Positions 22,601 to 32,151 of a stretch of DNA of 64,000 nt are shown here, piece by piece. The first letter of the stretch is position 1. Each line of letters begins with the position of its first letter. The position numbers and the translations under genes are program-made. The notes under the pieces are model-generated. The model saw only the letters and a list, made by a program, of their open reading frames with translations. It made no database searches and had not been told where the DNA came from. The stretch lies in NCBI GenBank assembly GCA_007115705.1, contig QXEO01000339.1, positions 8,701,122 to 8,765,121 of the forward strand, in the 5' to 3' direction. This DNA comes from Dactylis glomerata. Its lineage: Eukaryota; Streptophyta; Magnoliopsida; Poales; Poaceae.

Positions 22601-22893
22601 ACACACATGCGCAGAACTTTTGTGTTTTTCTTAGGAACTAACACCGGATTTGCCACCCACTTAGTATGTATCACTTCCTTGATGAAGCCTGCTTTCAACA
22701 GCTTGGAAATTTCCTTTGCTATGGCGCGGCGTTTTTCATCTCCGAAGCGTCTCATGGCTTGTCTTACTGGCTTTGAGCCAGGAATTATCTGCAGAGCGTG
22801 CTCGGCGAGTTCCCTGGGTACGCCCATCATGTCAGATGGCTGCCATGCGAAGATGTCCCGGTTCTCACGGAGGAACTCGACGAGCGCGCTTTC
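19669..22893 (-). CDS. Element B RT-RNase H-integrase region (Tat lineage)
   Basis: One uninterrupted minus frame of about 1074 codons from just after a TAG (22894-22896) to the stop at 19669. In order: RT (CVDYTGLNKACPKDPFPLP, FLDAYSGYHQI, catalytic AYVDDIAVMS), RT-linked RNase H, archaeal-type RNase H (WVMHFDGSKLLHGSGAG, NIAEYEALLHG, CGDSDLVAQQ), integrase zinc finger (HEGECGHHAAA, CHGCQ), integrase core (GLDMVGPL, ITDNGTNL, NGQVERTNR) ending LRPFYT. All catalytic residues visible to me are kept. It can only be made as part of a polyprotein if the TAG is passed. Confidence 0.92.
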   Translation of the reverse strand, partial: ESALVEFLRENRDIFAWQPSDMMGVPRELAEHALQIIPGSKPVRQAMRRFGDEKRRAIAKEISKLLKAGFIKEVIHTKWVANPVLVPKKNTKVLRMCVDYTGLNKACPKDPFPLPRIDQVIDSTAGSELLCFLDAYSGYHQIKMKKSDQLATSFVTPYGTYCYVTMPFSLKNAGATYQRTMQKCLADQIGRNIHAYVDDIAVMSKKQDGLIADLQETFDNLRKYNMMLNPTKCVFGVPAGQLLGFIISHRRIEVNPEKIKAILDISRPIDLKDVQRLTGCVVAVSRFISRLGEKALPLYKLMKKSDEFVWTDEADVALKDLKRVLSTAPVLAAPKDQEPMLLYMAATNRVVSIFMVVERKEEAQEYGVQRPVYYVSEVLMESKQRYPHYQKLAYGVFLASRKLRHYFYDHKITVVSKAPLKDIINNSDATGRVAKWGIELASFDIDYKPRTAIKSQALAEFMADWKEAQETTPVPEPEHWVMHFDGSKLLHGSGAGVTLKSPKGDELSYVLQIHFPTTNNIAEYEALLHGLRVAKEIGVQHIMCCGDSDLVAQQVAGTYKARNKVMAAYRDEVDEMAKSFLGYDIKHVRREDNMAADTLSKLGSSRKAVPPGVFLEHLHVPSVKMVDPENPKLASSPVMAVLPSNPPWAEPYLEFQTTKKLPEDEVQKRQIERRAKAYTIIDGQLYKRSTSGVFMKCISQVDGIEILREIHEGECGHHAAARSLIAKAFRHGFYWPTAKADADCIVELCHGCQMYSKQTHMPATALHTIPITWPFAVWGLDMVGPLKTTPSGFTHLLVAVDKFTKWVEAKPIRKLDGKTALKFVKDIVVRFGIPHSIITDNGTNLSQGEVEEYCHHNGIRLDLASVAHPQSNGQVERTNRLIMSGIKPRLEAPLHRAAGTWAEELPSVLWSLRTTPNRSTGLTPFFLVYGVEAILPSDVQYDSPTVEAYKEEDAEVSRQLSVDLLEEERDLAAQPSAIYQQNLRRYHSRRVRQRSFKEGDLVLCLKQQKSHKLSPPWEGPFVISKALLNGSYYLVDIRELDKRPSKKRKQRDPDDIYDETDRPWNIAQLRPFYT

Positions 22894-23583
22894 CTATTTG
22901 GGGGACAAATTTGTCCCAATGGCGGTGGTCTTGGCGGCATCGCCAGCGACAAGTTCCACCTGTTTTGTATCGACTGTAGGTTTAAAGGTGGGCGGGGAGG
23001 CAGAAACCTCCTGCTTGGATGCCGGCATCTCCGCGGGGTCCGTAGCGGCATGGATTTCTTTGAATTCCTCGCCGAAGAACACTGCTTCCACGAAGGCGGC
23101 TTCTCCTTCCTCGCACTCCTTTGCCTTTCGGAAGCTGCCATAAACGGTGATTATGCCATCCGGTCCTGACATCTTCAGCTGATTGTAGATGTAGCATGGC
23201 CTCGCGTGAAAGCTGTGGAAGGCTGGGCGCCCGAAGATCACGTGATAAGTGCTTTTGAACGGGACAACTTCAAAGGTTATGGGCTCTTCTCTGTAGTTTT
23301 CCTCACTACCGAAGGCAACCTTGAGCGTGATGGACCCGAGGGACTTGGCTTGGCGACCAGGAACCACCCCGTAAAAGGTGACCGCGCTATGGCGGAGTTG
23401 GGTCTTGGTAAGGCCGAGCTTTGTCAAAGTTTCCACGTACATGATGTTCAGGCTGCTGCCGCCATCCATTAAGCATTTGGAGAACTCATAGCCATGGATT
23501 ATAGGGCATACCACCATGGCGTAGTAACCATCTGGGATGTGCTCTGGATGATCATCGCGGCTCCAGTGCACCGGTACTTCGGA
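22894..23583 (-). CDS. Element B protease region
   Basis: Minus frame continuous with pol, bounded by a TGA (23584-23586) and a TAG (22894-22896). It contains CLMDGGSSLNIMYVETL; the DGGS form of the aspartic protease active site is usual in Tat elements. Then ILGRPAF-equivalent VIFGRPAFHSF and the KMSGPDGIITVYGSFR block. Same frame as gag and pol, so three separate frames are not used here. Confidence 0.85.
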   Translation of the reverse strand, partial: SEVPVHWSRDDHPEHIPDGYYAMVVCPIIHGYEFSKCLMDGGSSLNIMYVETLTKLGLTKTQLRHSAVTFYGVVPGRQAKSLGSITLKVAFGSEENYREEPITFEVVPFKSTYHVIFGRPAFHSFHARPCYIYNQLKMSGPDGIITVYGSFRKAKECEEGEAAFVEAVFFGEEFKEIHAATDPAEMPASKQEVSASPPTFKPTVDTKQVELVAGDAAKTTAIGTNLSPK

Positions 23584-23586
23584 TCA

Positions 23587-24417
23587 TCTGACGTACTGGC
23601 GGATTTTTGGCACGGTGGCATTAAGTGAGCGCATAGCAGCTCTCTGTGCCTTAGCCGTGGGGGGTCCAAGGAATGTGTGAAAGGCGCCTTTTTTGTCTTT
23701 GATTGGGTTACCCTTGCCAGCACCACCCTCTGCCTGTTCGGCGGGTTTGGGCGCAGGGTCTTCGTCCATATCACTGCCATCCCTAGACTCCTTGTCTTTG
23801 TCCGTTTTCCCTTTGCCACGAGGCCGTTGACGTCGGCTGTGTTTGAAGCCAGCTTCTTGATCCGCCTTGAGGTCGTTGACAAACTTGCAGTTCCGATTGG
23901 TATGGTTGCACTTTCCCGACGCGTCACGATGGGCGAAACATGGCATATCGCGGTATTCATCGTAGGACACGGGGGCGGATGGCGCCGAAGCGGGAGTTGT
24001 GGAACTCCGTGGCTGGCCACCGCCACCTCCGCATCCCCTGCCGCGCAGGCTGCTTTGGCCCTTGTCAGCAAATGTTGTGGCCACCATGTCCGGAGCCTGC
24101 GGCTCTTCTGGCGGATTCTTCCGTTTGTTGCTGCTATTCCGCTTTCCAGTGTTCTGGATGGCGGAAGCCTTCAGAGATTCGCGGGCGTCGTCGGTGGCGG
24201 CCGCGTAGTTGCTTGCGATGGTGATCATGGAATTTAGGGTTAGTTTCCCTTCATTCCTTTCCCACAACAGGCGATGGCGGAGCAGTTGGCCTCTCTCCAA
24301 ATTGTCAATAAACGCGAGGATGGCAGATTCGTTAGTAACCCCTTCACAGGAGTTCTTCATATCTAGCCATCGTGCGAGGAAGGTTCGGGAGGTTTCGTCG
24401 TCGGCTCGTCGGCACCG
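23587..24417 (-). CDS. Element B gag, C-terminal part
   Basis: Follows an in-frame TAA at 24418-24420. It continues the retrotransposon gag domain (TFLARWLDMKNSC, FIDNLERGQLLRHRL) and has a Gly/Arg-rich stretch and a modified zinc knuckle (CFAHRDASGKCNHTNRNC, spacing C-X9-C-X2-H-X4-C). It ends at the TGA at 23584. Confidence 0.8.
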
Positions 24418-24420
24418 TTA

Positions 24421-26892
24421 GAGGTCACCAATGTTATGGGGTCTCTTGTAGGTCCCCTCGAAATTTTCGGTGAACGCAGTTTGCATATCGAACCAGGTTT
24501 GGATGGAGTTTTCTGCCAAGTCATTGATCCACTGCCTCGCAGTGCCGGATAGCATCAGGAGCAAATAGCGGACAACAACATTGGGAGATCCCCCGGCGAA
24601 TTGTACTGCGTTGAAGTAATCTTGTAGCCAAGTCAAAGGCCTATCGACTCCATTGTACTGGCGGATATTTTTCTCGATTTTGAACCCATACGGGATGGGC
24701 TCATCACGAATCCGTTGTCCAAAGCACTTTGGGCCGAGGAAGAAGGCCGTTTGAGACTTGGCAATCTCGTTTAGATGGGTACGGGCGTCGTAGGGTTTCT
24801 GGTCCGGCGGATCCTTGCGAGAGTGGCGCGACCTTGCTGGCCCGTCGCCACCACCGCCGCCACCATGGGGGCTCCCTGGTGGGGATGGCGAAGGGTCACG
24901 CCGTCTTTTACTCTCGCCGTCCTGTGACTGATCTTTGCAGCTACGACGGCTTCCTTCTGTTCTTCGTGGAGATGGATCATCGTCATGGCGGCGGGAACCT
25001 TGCCCTTTGTCATCGTGACGGCGAGTGGAGCGATGCTTGTCTTTATCGCCGCCGCGATGCGCATCATCGTCATGGCGAGACCGGTCCCTTCTCTTGGATC
25101 CGCCATCCCTGCTATTTTCCCGTCGTGGCGGATCGTCTCTGCGTCCAGCGTCACGCCCTCGCTTGCCATCATTGTCGCGTATGACAATTCCCCCCTTTGG
25201 GACTTCAAACGTCTTATGCTTTGGCGGCGGCATGTTGGTCTTGTGCCGAGGGGCAGCATTGTCTTGTTGGTATCCGTAAGCAGGGTAATTCTTGCGGGGT
25301 GGCGATGGATTTCTCTGCGGGCCTTTGCCATGTGGTTTGTCATCGGAGGATATTGGGATGGCGTGTCTCTGATTGCGAGCTTCTCTTCTTCGGATTTCTG
25401 AGGATCCGGTATGAGATTCGTTGTCAGGACATCCACCATAGTTGCCAGCCCCCCGAGCTTTAGAGGCAGTGCTGGACCTGCATAGCGCAGGATCAGACTC
25501 GAGCCGTCGCGATGACGTAGCCTTCTCTTGCTGCACTAGTGCTTTGGTCATCAGTTTTACCGCCGTCTCTAGGGCTGCTGGGCTCTTGTTATGCTCCAAT
25601 AGCTCCTTTGCGGCCACGATGTTCTCGATGGGCGTAGCCCTAACTTCATCGCAGTTTTTGTCCACGTATGGCAGATTCTTGATGTACATCTTGGCCAGAG
25701 TTTCCGCTGTTGGTACGGTGAACTCAAGGTTTCGTACCAGCTGCGGGTCGCCTCCCTCGTTGATCTGGATCTGAATGAGAGTGGCATACTTCTCTTCCAT
25801 GTTCCTTGCGCGCTTCAGCGTGTCCTGAGCTTTAGCAATGTCGTCATCAACCTGCTTGCCCATCTTCTCGACTCGCTTTGCTTCCTTGAGGAGTGCTCGC
25901 CTCTTCTTCTCGAGATCATTCACATCTCTGACATAGTCAGGGGTGATTGGATCTGCTAGAGTTCCATAGACGACTTTGTCCAGTGGGGTAGTGAAGTCTT
26001 CTGGGTGCTCGTCTTCGGGGATAGCGGGTAGTGGCGGCCTGGGTCCGCCCTGAATCTCGGGAAGTTGCTCCGTGGCGGGATCGGCGGCTGGTGGCGGGTT
26101 ACCCTGCTCATTGCCGGCATCTCCGTCGTGGACTGCCTGAGATGGCAGATCACCAGTTGTCTGCCCGGCATCATCTCCTTTGCTGGTGACAAACACCTGC
26201 TTGGCCGCTGCTTGTTGCTCTTCAAGTGCCTGCTGCGCCAATTCCGCCTCGAGTTTCCTCATGGCGGCATCGTAATGGTCAGAATCATAGCCTTTGCTAT
26301 CCCAGTCATCCGATTCACCACTTTCGTTAAGTGCCTCTAGGATGGATTCACCTAGGCTATCTTCTCCATTGGAGGTAGATCCCGAAGTGATACATGCGAA
26401 CGCAACAAGGCAGTACCGCGGTGTCTCTAACGCCAGATTGCTCATGGCGGATTCACTGCGGTCTTCCACCACTTCCTCTACCTCTAGGGCGGGCTGGGTG
26501 GGATTATTTTTCAGATCCGATCTGGGCATCTTGGAAAGTTCCAGATCAGATGAGTCCTCCTCCGTATCTAGCTCGAGAGCGGTCCGTTTGGGGATTTCGG
26601 CCATACCAATCCGCCGGAAATTGGTTTCCATGGCGGGGGTAGGGTTTGTCTCTCCGATGAAGATATGGATATCTCCAATCTGAACGATGGTGAATCGAGT
26701 GGGGTCTTCTCTAGCCGGCACCCAGAGGTTATCCGCTGGGACGATGGGGAAGCCGGAATCGTAGAGGACGCGCCCGATGGCGATGGTGTCGCCGATGCCT
26801 GCAAAGGTGGATCCCGCCTGGATCCGCGCTCCAGACGCGCTAAGCCCCACGGTGGGCGCCAACTGTCGTGGTTTCGTCAACAGATCTGCCAT
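24421..26892 (-). CDS. Element B gag, long N-terminal part
   Basis: A frame of 824 codons. The first ATG (26892) lies inside the LTR, 29 nt before its end, and the frame passes through the primer site; coding-like sequence (TFAGIGDTIAIGRVLYDSG) precedes the next Met, so the LTR ATG may be the real start. The protein has an acidic region, a coiled coil (RRALLKEAKRVEKMGKQVDD), an Arg/Asp/Ser-rich nucleic-acid-binding stretch, and the gag core start (RPLTWLQDYFNAVQFAGG, MLSGTARQWINDL). The N-terminal extension is much longer than the core gag. Confidence 0.8.
26844..26861 (-). promoter_or_regulatory. Primer binding site of element B
   Basis: On the minus strand TGGCGCCCACCGTGGGGC, two bases after the LTR end. 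It starts with TGG as expected for pairing with a tRNA CCA end. I do not assign the tRNA. Confidence 0.8.
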
Positions 26893-27258
26893 AGAGGTAG
26901 GGGTATGGCGGTTTGTGGAAGGGGGTGAACACGGAGGAGCGATCTAGGACGGTGGTAGCACGAGTTTACCCAGCTTCAGATCCCGCAACGGTGGCGATCT
27001 AGGAAGGGGTATGGCGGTTTGTGCTACAAGGCGATCCGCCATGGGCCGTCTCCAAACCCGCCATGGGCCTGCAATCAGCAATCCGCCATGGGCCTATCTC
27101 CGGATCCGCCATAAGCGCCTGCGTCCAGTACCGCCGTGGCAACTTTAGCAACTGGGCCGCCCGGTATAGCGAATCCGCCATACCACCCCTGATGGGCCAC
27201 CCTGGCTTGCTGATTTAGGACTACGTCGCTGGTATACCTATTTGGTATATCCCCAATA
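26864..27258 (-). mobile_element. 5' LTR of element B (right copy, 395 bp, internally deleted)
   Basis: It matches the left LTR at both ends but lacks about 215 bp corresponding to roughly 14822-15034, including the TATA-like sequence. At the break, 26997-27022 repeats the LTR segment at 26891-26916 (ggggtatggcggtttgtg). It starts TATTGGGG on the minus strand where the left copy has TGTTGGGG. As this is the LTR that should drive the element, transcription of B is probably lost. Confidence 0.88.
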
Positions 27259-28392
27259 GATATTATTAAGCTCAAGTTGTTTCCTTTTTGTTTGAGAGGA
27301 AAAGCTAAAGATTGGTTGCTATCTTTGACTAAAAATAGTATTGATTCATGGGCTAAGTGTAAGGATGCTTTTATTGGTAGATACTATCCTCCTGCTAAGA
27401 TTATAGCTTTGCGTAGCAATATTATGAAGTTTACTCAGTTTGATAATGAACATGTTGCTCAGGCTTGGGAAAGAATGAAATCTATGATAAAGAATTGCCC
27501 CATTCATGGACTTACTACTTGGATGATTATCCAAACTTTTTATGCAGGACTCAATTTTTCTTCAAGGAACCTACTTGATTCAGCTGCTGGAGGCACTTTT
27601 ATGTCCCTTACCTTGGGCGCTGCATCAAAGCTACTGGACAACATGATGGTAAATTATTCTGAATGGCACACCGAGAGAGCTCCACAAGGTAAGAAGGTAA
27701 ATTCTGTTGAGGAAACCTCTTCCTTGAATGATAAGATTGATACCATTATGGCTATGCTTGCTAATGATAGGACTCATGTTGATCCTAATAATGTTCCTTT
27801 GGCCTCTTTGGTTGCTCAAGAAGAGCATGTTGATGTGAATTTCATTAGAAACAATAATCTTAACAACAATGCTTATAGGAACAATTTTGCTAGTAATAAT
27901 TATAGGCCGTATCCTTCTACTAATGGTAATGGTTATGGTAACTCTTATGGTAACTCCTACAACAACACTAGGGCCGTGCCCTCCGAGCTTGAGGTAATGC
28001 TCAAGGACTTCATCGGTAAGCAAACTGCTTTTAACAAGTCTGTTGAGGAAAAGTTAGGCAAAATTGATATTCTTGCTTCTAAAGTTGATAGCCTTGCTCA
28101 TGATGTTGAACTTCTAAAATTAAAAGTGTTTCCTAATGATGTGAAAGAGAACAATGTTTTTGCTACCGCTAATGCTATCCAAGTTGGAATTGATGAAAAT
28201 ATTAGATTGTTAGCGGAATTGCATGCCAGGTGGGAAAGAGAAGATGAGATGGCTAGAAAGATGAAGGTATGTACTATTACTACCTCTAATGATGTTGCTC
28301 CTAATGCTAGCAATCCTCTTACTTTTATTGGTATAGAGAAAACTCCCACTCCTTGTGTTAAAAGCCTTAAAACTGCCAAAACTTTTTCTCAA
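27259..28392 (+). CDS. Element D gag, C-terminal part
   Basis: Continues the gag of D after element B: LKLFPFCLRGKAKDWLLSL, then FIGRYYPPAKI, EHVAQAWERMKSM, which are the core of the Ty3/gypsy gag domain, followed by an Asn/Tyr-rich stretch and a coiled-coil-like segment. It stops abruptly at the N at 28393 without zinc knuckle, protease or stop codon. The frame is open for the whole 1.1 kb. Confidence 0.9.
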
Positions 28393-28393
28393 N
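28393..28393. other. Ambiguous base at a sequence junction
   Basis: The only N in the window. Element D ends on its left and CACTA-like repeats start on its right, and D does not resume after the CACTA end at 29950. The joint may be an assembly artefact. Confidence 0.8.
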
Positions 28394-29950
28394 GGCTGGA
28401 GAACCCTTTAGTCCCGGTTGGTGGCTCCAACCGGGAATAAGGGATACGATATAATTTTTGGTAGAATTATTAAAAAAAAAGCCCAAATTTTTTTTGGATT
28501 TTTTTAAATTTCCATATTTTTGAGTATTTGAATTGTTTAACAGTCTCCACTCTCCACTTAATCTCTAATCACCTCTATTCTTATGTCAAATTACATACTT
28601 ATGATCCTCACTTCCCGGTCAGTCACCCATCCTCACACTACTCCACCCTTAGCACGCTTAACTTCTTCATTCCTTCCCTACTACCTTCCAACACTGCGCT
28701 CGCGACTTCTTGATAATGTTATGCTATCAATTCTATTAACCATACACTTTGGTAACATATGATTTTAATTTTTTGAATTCCAAATAATTCACAAAATAAG
28801 CAATAATGATTAAGTAATAGTAAGCATCAATGAATTTCAAATAATCTTTATACATAATTTAATTATTAATTTTTAAACTCAAAATATTCAAAAATAATAA
28901 AAAACTTAAAAAATTCCAAAATTCTAAAATTAATAAAAAACTTCAAAATGACCAAAAAGTAGAAGAAACAACAAAAGAAATGAAAAAATCCAAAAAAAAA
29001 TCATTTTTTCTCATTATTTCTGACAAAATCTAAAATCTTCATGCTTTCATATTTCCCTTTGGAATTTTGAGAAACAAGAAATTGTGTGAAATCGGATGTA
29101 AAATTTTGTGTAGATAGTTTTTCATATATTATACATTTTTTTTCGAGTCCGTATGCAAAAGTTATAGCCATTTTAATTTGGAACAACTTTTTTTTGCAAA
29201 AAATATCAAAATTCAAAATTTCAAATTTTCCATAAAAGTTGGTTGCTTGAGGTACATGCATGTCAAAGGATTTTGAAATTTGAAGTTTTTATCATTTTCG
29301 TTTATTTGTTTTAGACGTTTTTTCTGCGCGGGGGGGGGGGGAGGGGGTAGGAATGAGACAAAAAATGGGTGCCGGACCTTTAGTCCCGGTTTGAGCCACA
29401 AACCGGGACTAAAGGGTAGATAGTTTTTGTGTAGATAGTTTTTCATATATTATACATTTTTTTTCGAGTCCGTATGCAAAAGTTATAGCCGTTTTAATTT
29501 GGAACAACGTTTTTTTGCAAAAAATATCAAAATTCAAATTTTCAAATTTTCCATAAAAGTTGGTTGTGTGAGGTACATGCATGTCAAAGGATTTTGAAAT
29601 TTAAAGTTTTTATCATTTTCGTTTATTTGTTTTAAACGTTTTTTCTGCGCGGGTAGGAATGAGTGGAAAAATGGGCGCCGGACCTTTAGTCCCGGTTTGA
29701 GCCATAAACCGGGACTAAAGGGTAGGCTTTAGTCCCGGTTTGAACCACCAACCGGGACTAAAGGGTAGGGACCTTTAGTCGACCTTTAGTCCCGGTTGGT
29801 GGCTCAAACCGGGACTATAGCCTCCATTTGAACCGGGACTAATGCTTTCTGACCCATATTTTCATTTGAACCGGGACTAATGCTCATATTAGTCGCGGAC
29901 CAAATTGTTTTTGGACTAAAGGGGTCGAACAGAAGCCTTTTCTACTAGTG
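28394..29950 (-). mobile_element. Non-autonomous CACTA transposon fragment
   Basis: The right end is ccttttctactagtg, which on the minus strand is CACTAGTAGAAAAGG, a standard CACTA terminal inverted repeat. Many copies of tttagtcccggtt and its complement (28411, 29379, 29685, 29728, 29783 and others) form hairpins typical of CACTA subterminal regions. The middle is very A/T-rich. No transposase is seen. The left terminus is lost or lies under the N. Confidence 0.8.
29108..29727 (+). repeat. Tandem duplication of about 321 bp in the CACTA fragment
   Basis: gtgtagatagtttttcat starts a block at 29108 and again at 29429. Both copies run through gttatagcc, tgaggtacatgcatgtcaaagg, tctgcgcggg and end in a tttagtcccggtttgagcca hairpin. 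The first copy has an extra poly-G run near 29328-29346. Confidence 0.9.
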
Positions 29951-30440
29951 CCTGGTCCTGGTGCCGCCGTCCGCCGGTAAGACTCGTGTCGCCTTCTTCC
30001 CCAGCCACGGGAGGCGGTCAGGCGGACCAGAGCTCGCTCGATTTTCCTGGAGCATCGTCAGGTTGACAACACATGGCAGCTTCACCGCGAAGGTGCATGC
30101 CCTCACCGTTCACCCCCATGCATTACTGTACGATCGAGAGTTTTCTTTTTCCAAAATTAAGCAACCCACACACACTTGGCCATTCACCTCCATCGCGATC
30201 AACCCCATAGCCATATGGGTATTGGTCGCTTTTGTACCTGGACGGCAGCATATGATGAGAATAAAATGTGTTTTTCCGTTATGTCCCATGCCTTTGCCCT
30301 GCATTATTCCTCGAGTTCTCGCGATGTTGCTCGAACGAGTCCGTTTTGTACGTACAAAAGCCATGGACGCAAGATGAGCCACGTCGTCGATCGCAGCTTG
30401 CATGGACTGGACATGCCGGGAAGAGAAACAGAGCGACATC
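29951..30440. other. Unassigned sequence before the retroposon
   Basis: No gene I can support. A plus frame at 29961-30377 has no recognisable domain. The last 15 bases are the target duplication of the next element. Confidence 0.4.
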
Positions 30441-31350
30441 TTTTTTTTTTTGAACAGGATAAGGCCCAAAAGGGCCTCTAGAAGCTTTCATTCACAGCGG
30501 TGGAGTACATTACAATAGGGCACACATGGAAGGGAAAAATTACATTACAGCCCACACTTTTTGCACAAAGGACCCTAAGAAAAATCTGAACGCTGCAATC
30601 AGGTCCTGCTCCATCTCCACCGAGCTGAAACACCACAACGCAGTCAACCGAAGCATCACCGGGGATGGAGCCACTTGGGATGCGACGGCGGGAGCAAGCC
30701 GCGCTGGAGTAGAAGGGCCTCCGCAGTGGCAAACTTGCCTGGAGGTTGAAGAACGCCATCGCTTGCCGGTCGGGAAGAACCGCTGCCGACAAACGCGGAG
30801 GGAGTGGTCGCCATTCGACCATAAACGACGGCGGTGAGCACAGCGCAGCCGTGAATCGACTCCCGGGAGAAGCTTCCAGACTCCCACACTGCAGAATCAA
30901 ACGCCAACCAGCAGCAGCCCGGGGATCAACCCTCTCCAGCACACCATGACCAGATGAGGGGATCTTGAAGGCGTGGCCTTCCGCGTGGAATCTGCAGAGA
31001 AAAGGCCGCTTATTTGACGAGGACCCGGCAGCTTGAGAACCACCAGGAGACTTTGGATCCCGGCCTCTGGAGCACCGCCATGAGCTTGAGAACCACCAGG
31101 AGACTTTGGATCCCGGCCGAGAGATCCCGAATCCACCTCGCGGCAAAAGACAAACAACTGGCATGAAGCCGAACTCCAGCATGACGCCGAGGCATCCTAA
31201 ATCTACGAGACCTACAACTACTATGTACAGATCCTAAACCGGCGCCGCTCCTAGTCCATCTCCGGCCAGCTAATCCGGCGGGGAGGACGGTGGGAAGGCC
31301 CGGGGCGGAGGAGGCGACTCTCAACGGGTTGGGTGGGGGCGGAGCTGTCC
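30441..31350 (-). mobile_element. 910-bp retroposon with 15-bp target duplications
   Basis: aaacagagcgacatc occurs at 30426-30440 and 31351-31365 exactly flanking the element. Its left end is eleven T, that is a poly(A) tail on the minus strand, preceded there by gccttatcctgttca. A tail plus long duplication marks target-primed retroposition. The 5' part is GC-rich. No reverse transcriptase is visible, so it is a non-autonomous LINE derivative, a long SINE-like element or a processed transcript; I cannot tell which. Overlapping frames on the minus strand are not convincing proteins. Confidence 0.8.
31031..31119 (+). repeat. Direct repeat inside the retroposon
   Basis: A 36-bp block beginning agcttgagaaccaccagg occurs at 31031-31066 and 31084-31119, period 53 bp, apparently identical. 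Confidence 0.9.
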
Positions 31351-31365
31351 AAACAGAGCGACATC

Positions 31366-31689
31366 GGTGGGCCATCACCAGGGGCATGTGTAGATGCTGC
31401 TTCCGTATGGGCGTTACGCGTACGGACAATTTCTTCACTACTTAGCTTGCGCCTAGAGGCAAATGTCGCCGTCCAAGGAGCAAGACATGCACGTCGTTTT
31501 TACCAGCTTTTGATTTGCGGCATTTTGCAGCATCGTCTTGAAGATATTTACCAAAATTCCAGGCCGATCGACATAGTAGGTTGATCTTGTTATGTAAGAT
31601 ACCTCTACTAAGCTCGCCGATCTACCGAAGAAATTCAGTTGAGCACTTACGGAAGGTGCTTGGCTCGATTTCGTTAATGAAATCATACA
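31366..31689 (+). other. Host sequence left of the LINE insertion, coding-like near the end
   Basis: It ends with the LINE target duplication atgaaatcataca (31677-31689). Removing the LINE joins 31645-31676 to 57187 in a frame reading AWLDFVNEIIQFHYKDPN and on to a stop near 57290. I do not recognise the protein. The rest shows nothing. Confidence 0.4.
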
Positions 31690-32151
31690 TGATAAGGTCG
31701 GGGTGGAGATTATTTGCTAGTTGAGGTGCCGTATGGCGACTGGCGACATGTCCGAGAATGGCGCTATGCCGATCTCCTTCCCCTGAATCCTTCCATCTAA
31801 TTCCTTCCCAGATCAGATCTCTCCTGCTATCAACCCTCCACGATCTGCTCTTTCCTCACTAATCTCCCTATTCCCTCAGTTCTTTTCACGCTCCAAAAAT
31901 CCCATATTGACTCTTTTCCTCAAGTCCCACCTGATTACTTCTCGATTTCATTTTCCCTTCAAATCAGTAATCCACAGCTCGATCCAATCAGCCTTTTGCG
32001 TCCATCACCAGATCCTTGCATCCCAGACTCGTCATACTTGCAATTTCTGCGAGTCTTGACCAATCGACTGAGACTCTCGGCCCCCTGCTTTCAATCAGCC
32101 AACACCGATAACCGACTGAGTTTCAGCCTCATCCTACGTTCGAGCTGCTGG
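31690..32151 (+). other. 5' segment of the LINE
   Basis: Pyrimidine-rich, with stops in all plus frames. The last bases gagctgctgg join in frame to gaacttgacgacctc after copia E (reading E-L-L-E-L-D-D-L), so the end belongs to the region just upstream of ORF2. No ORF1 zinc knuckle is visible. Confidence 0.5.

Larger units (their letters stand above)
14684..27258 (-). mobile_element. Complete Tat-type Ty3/gypsy element B with antisense gene
   Basis: Target duplication gatat at 14679-14683 and 27259-27263. Minus-strand order from the right: LTR (26864-27258), primer site, gag, protease, RT-RNase H-integrase (to 19669), then a plus-strand gene (15855-19015), polypurine-like tract and LTR (14684-15268). 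The coding strand is one frame throughout, broken by three stops. ATGGCGGAT and its complement are spread over the whole element. It is inserted in the gag of D, so it is younger than D. Confidence 0.93.
12525..28392 (+). mobile_element. Ty3/gypsy element D (5' LTR, leader, gag), split by element B
   Basis: The element is inserted into A after gctat (12520-12524). The 5' LTR, a tRNA-Asp primer site and gag follow in order. Gag is interrupted at 14683 by element B and resumes at 27259/27264. Everything 3' of gag is missing: the sequence stops at an N at 28393 and continues as a CACTA fragment. It belongs to the same family as LTR J at 60459-61480. Confidence 0.9.

Noticed and set aside
22607..24237. 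Plus-strand ORFs opposite gag and protease of element B
   Set aside because: Shadows of the coding strand; no splice structure or domain, unlike the antisense gene at 15855-19015.
28400..29880. tttagtcccggtt hairpins as microRNA genes or terminators
   Set aside because: They are standard CACTA subterminal repeats beside a CACTA terminus.
30478..31438. Minus-strand ORFs of up to 234 codons in the retroposon
   Set aside because: No recognisable domain and overlap in three frames; GC-rich retroposon sequence.
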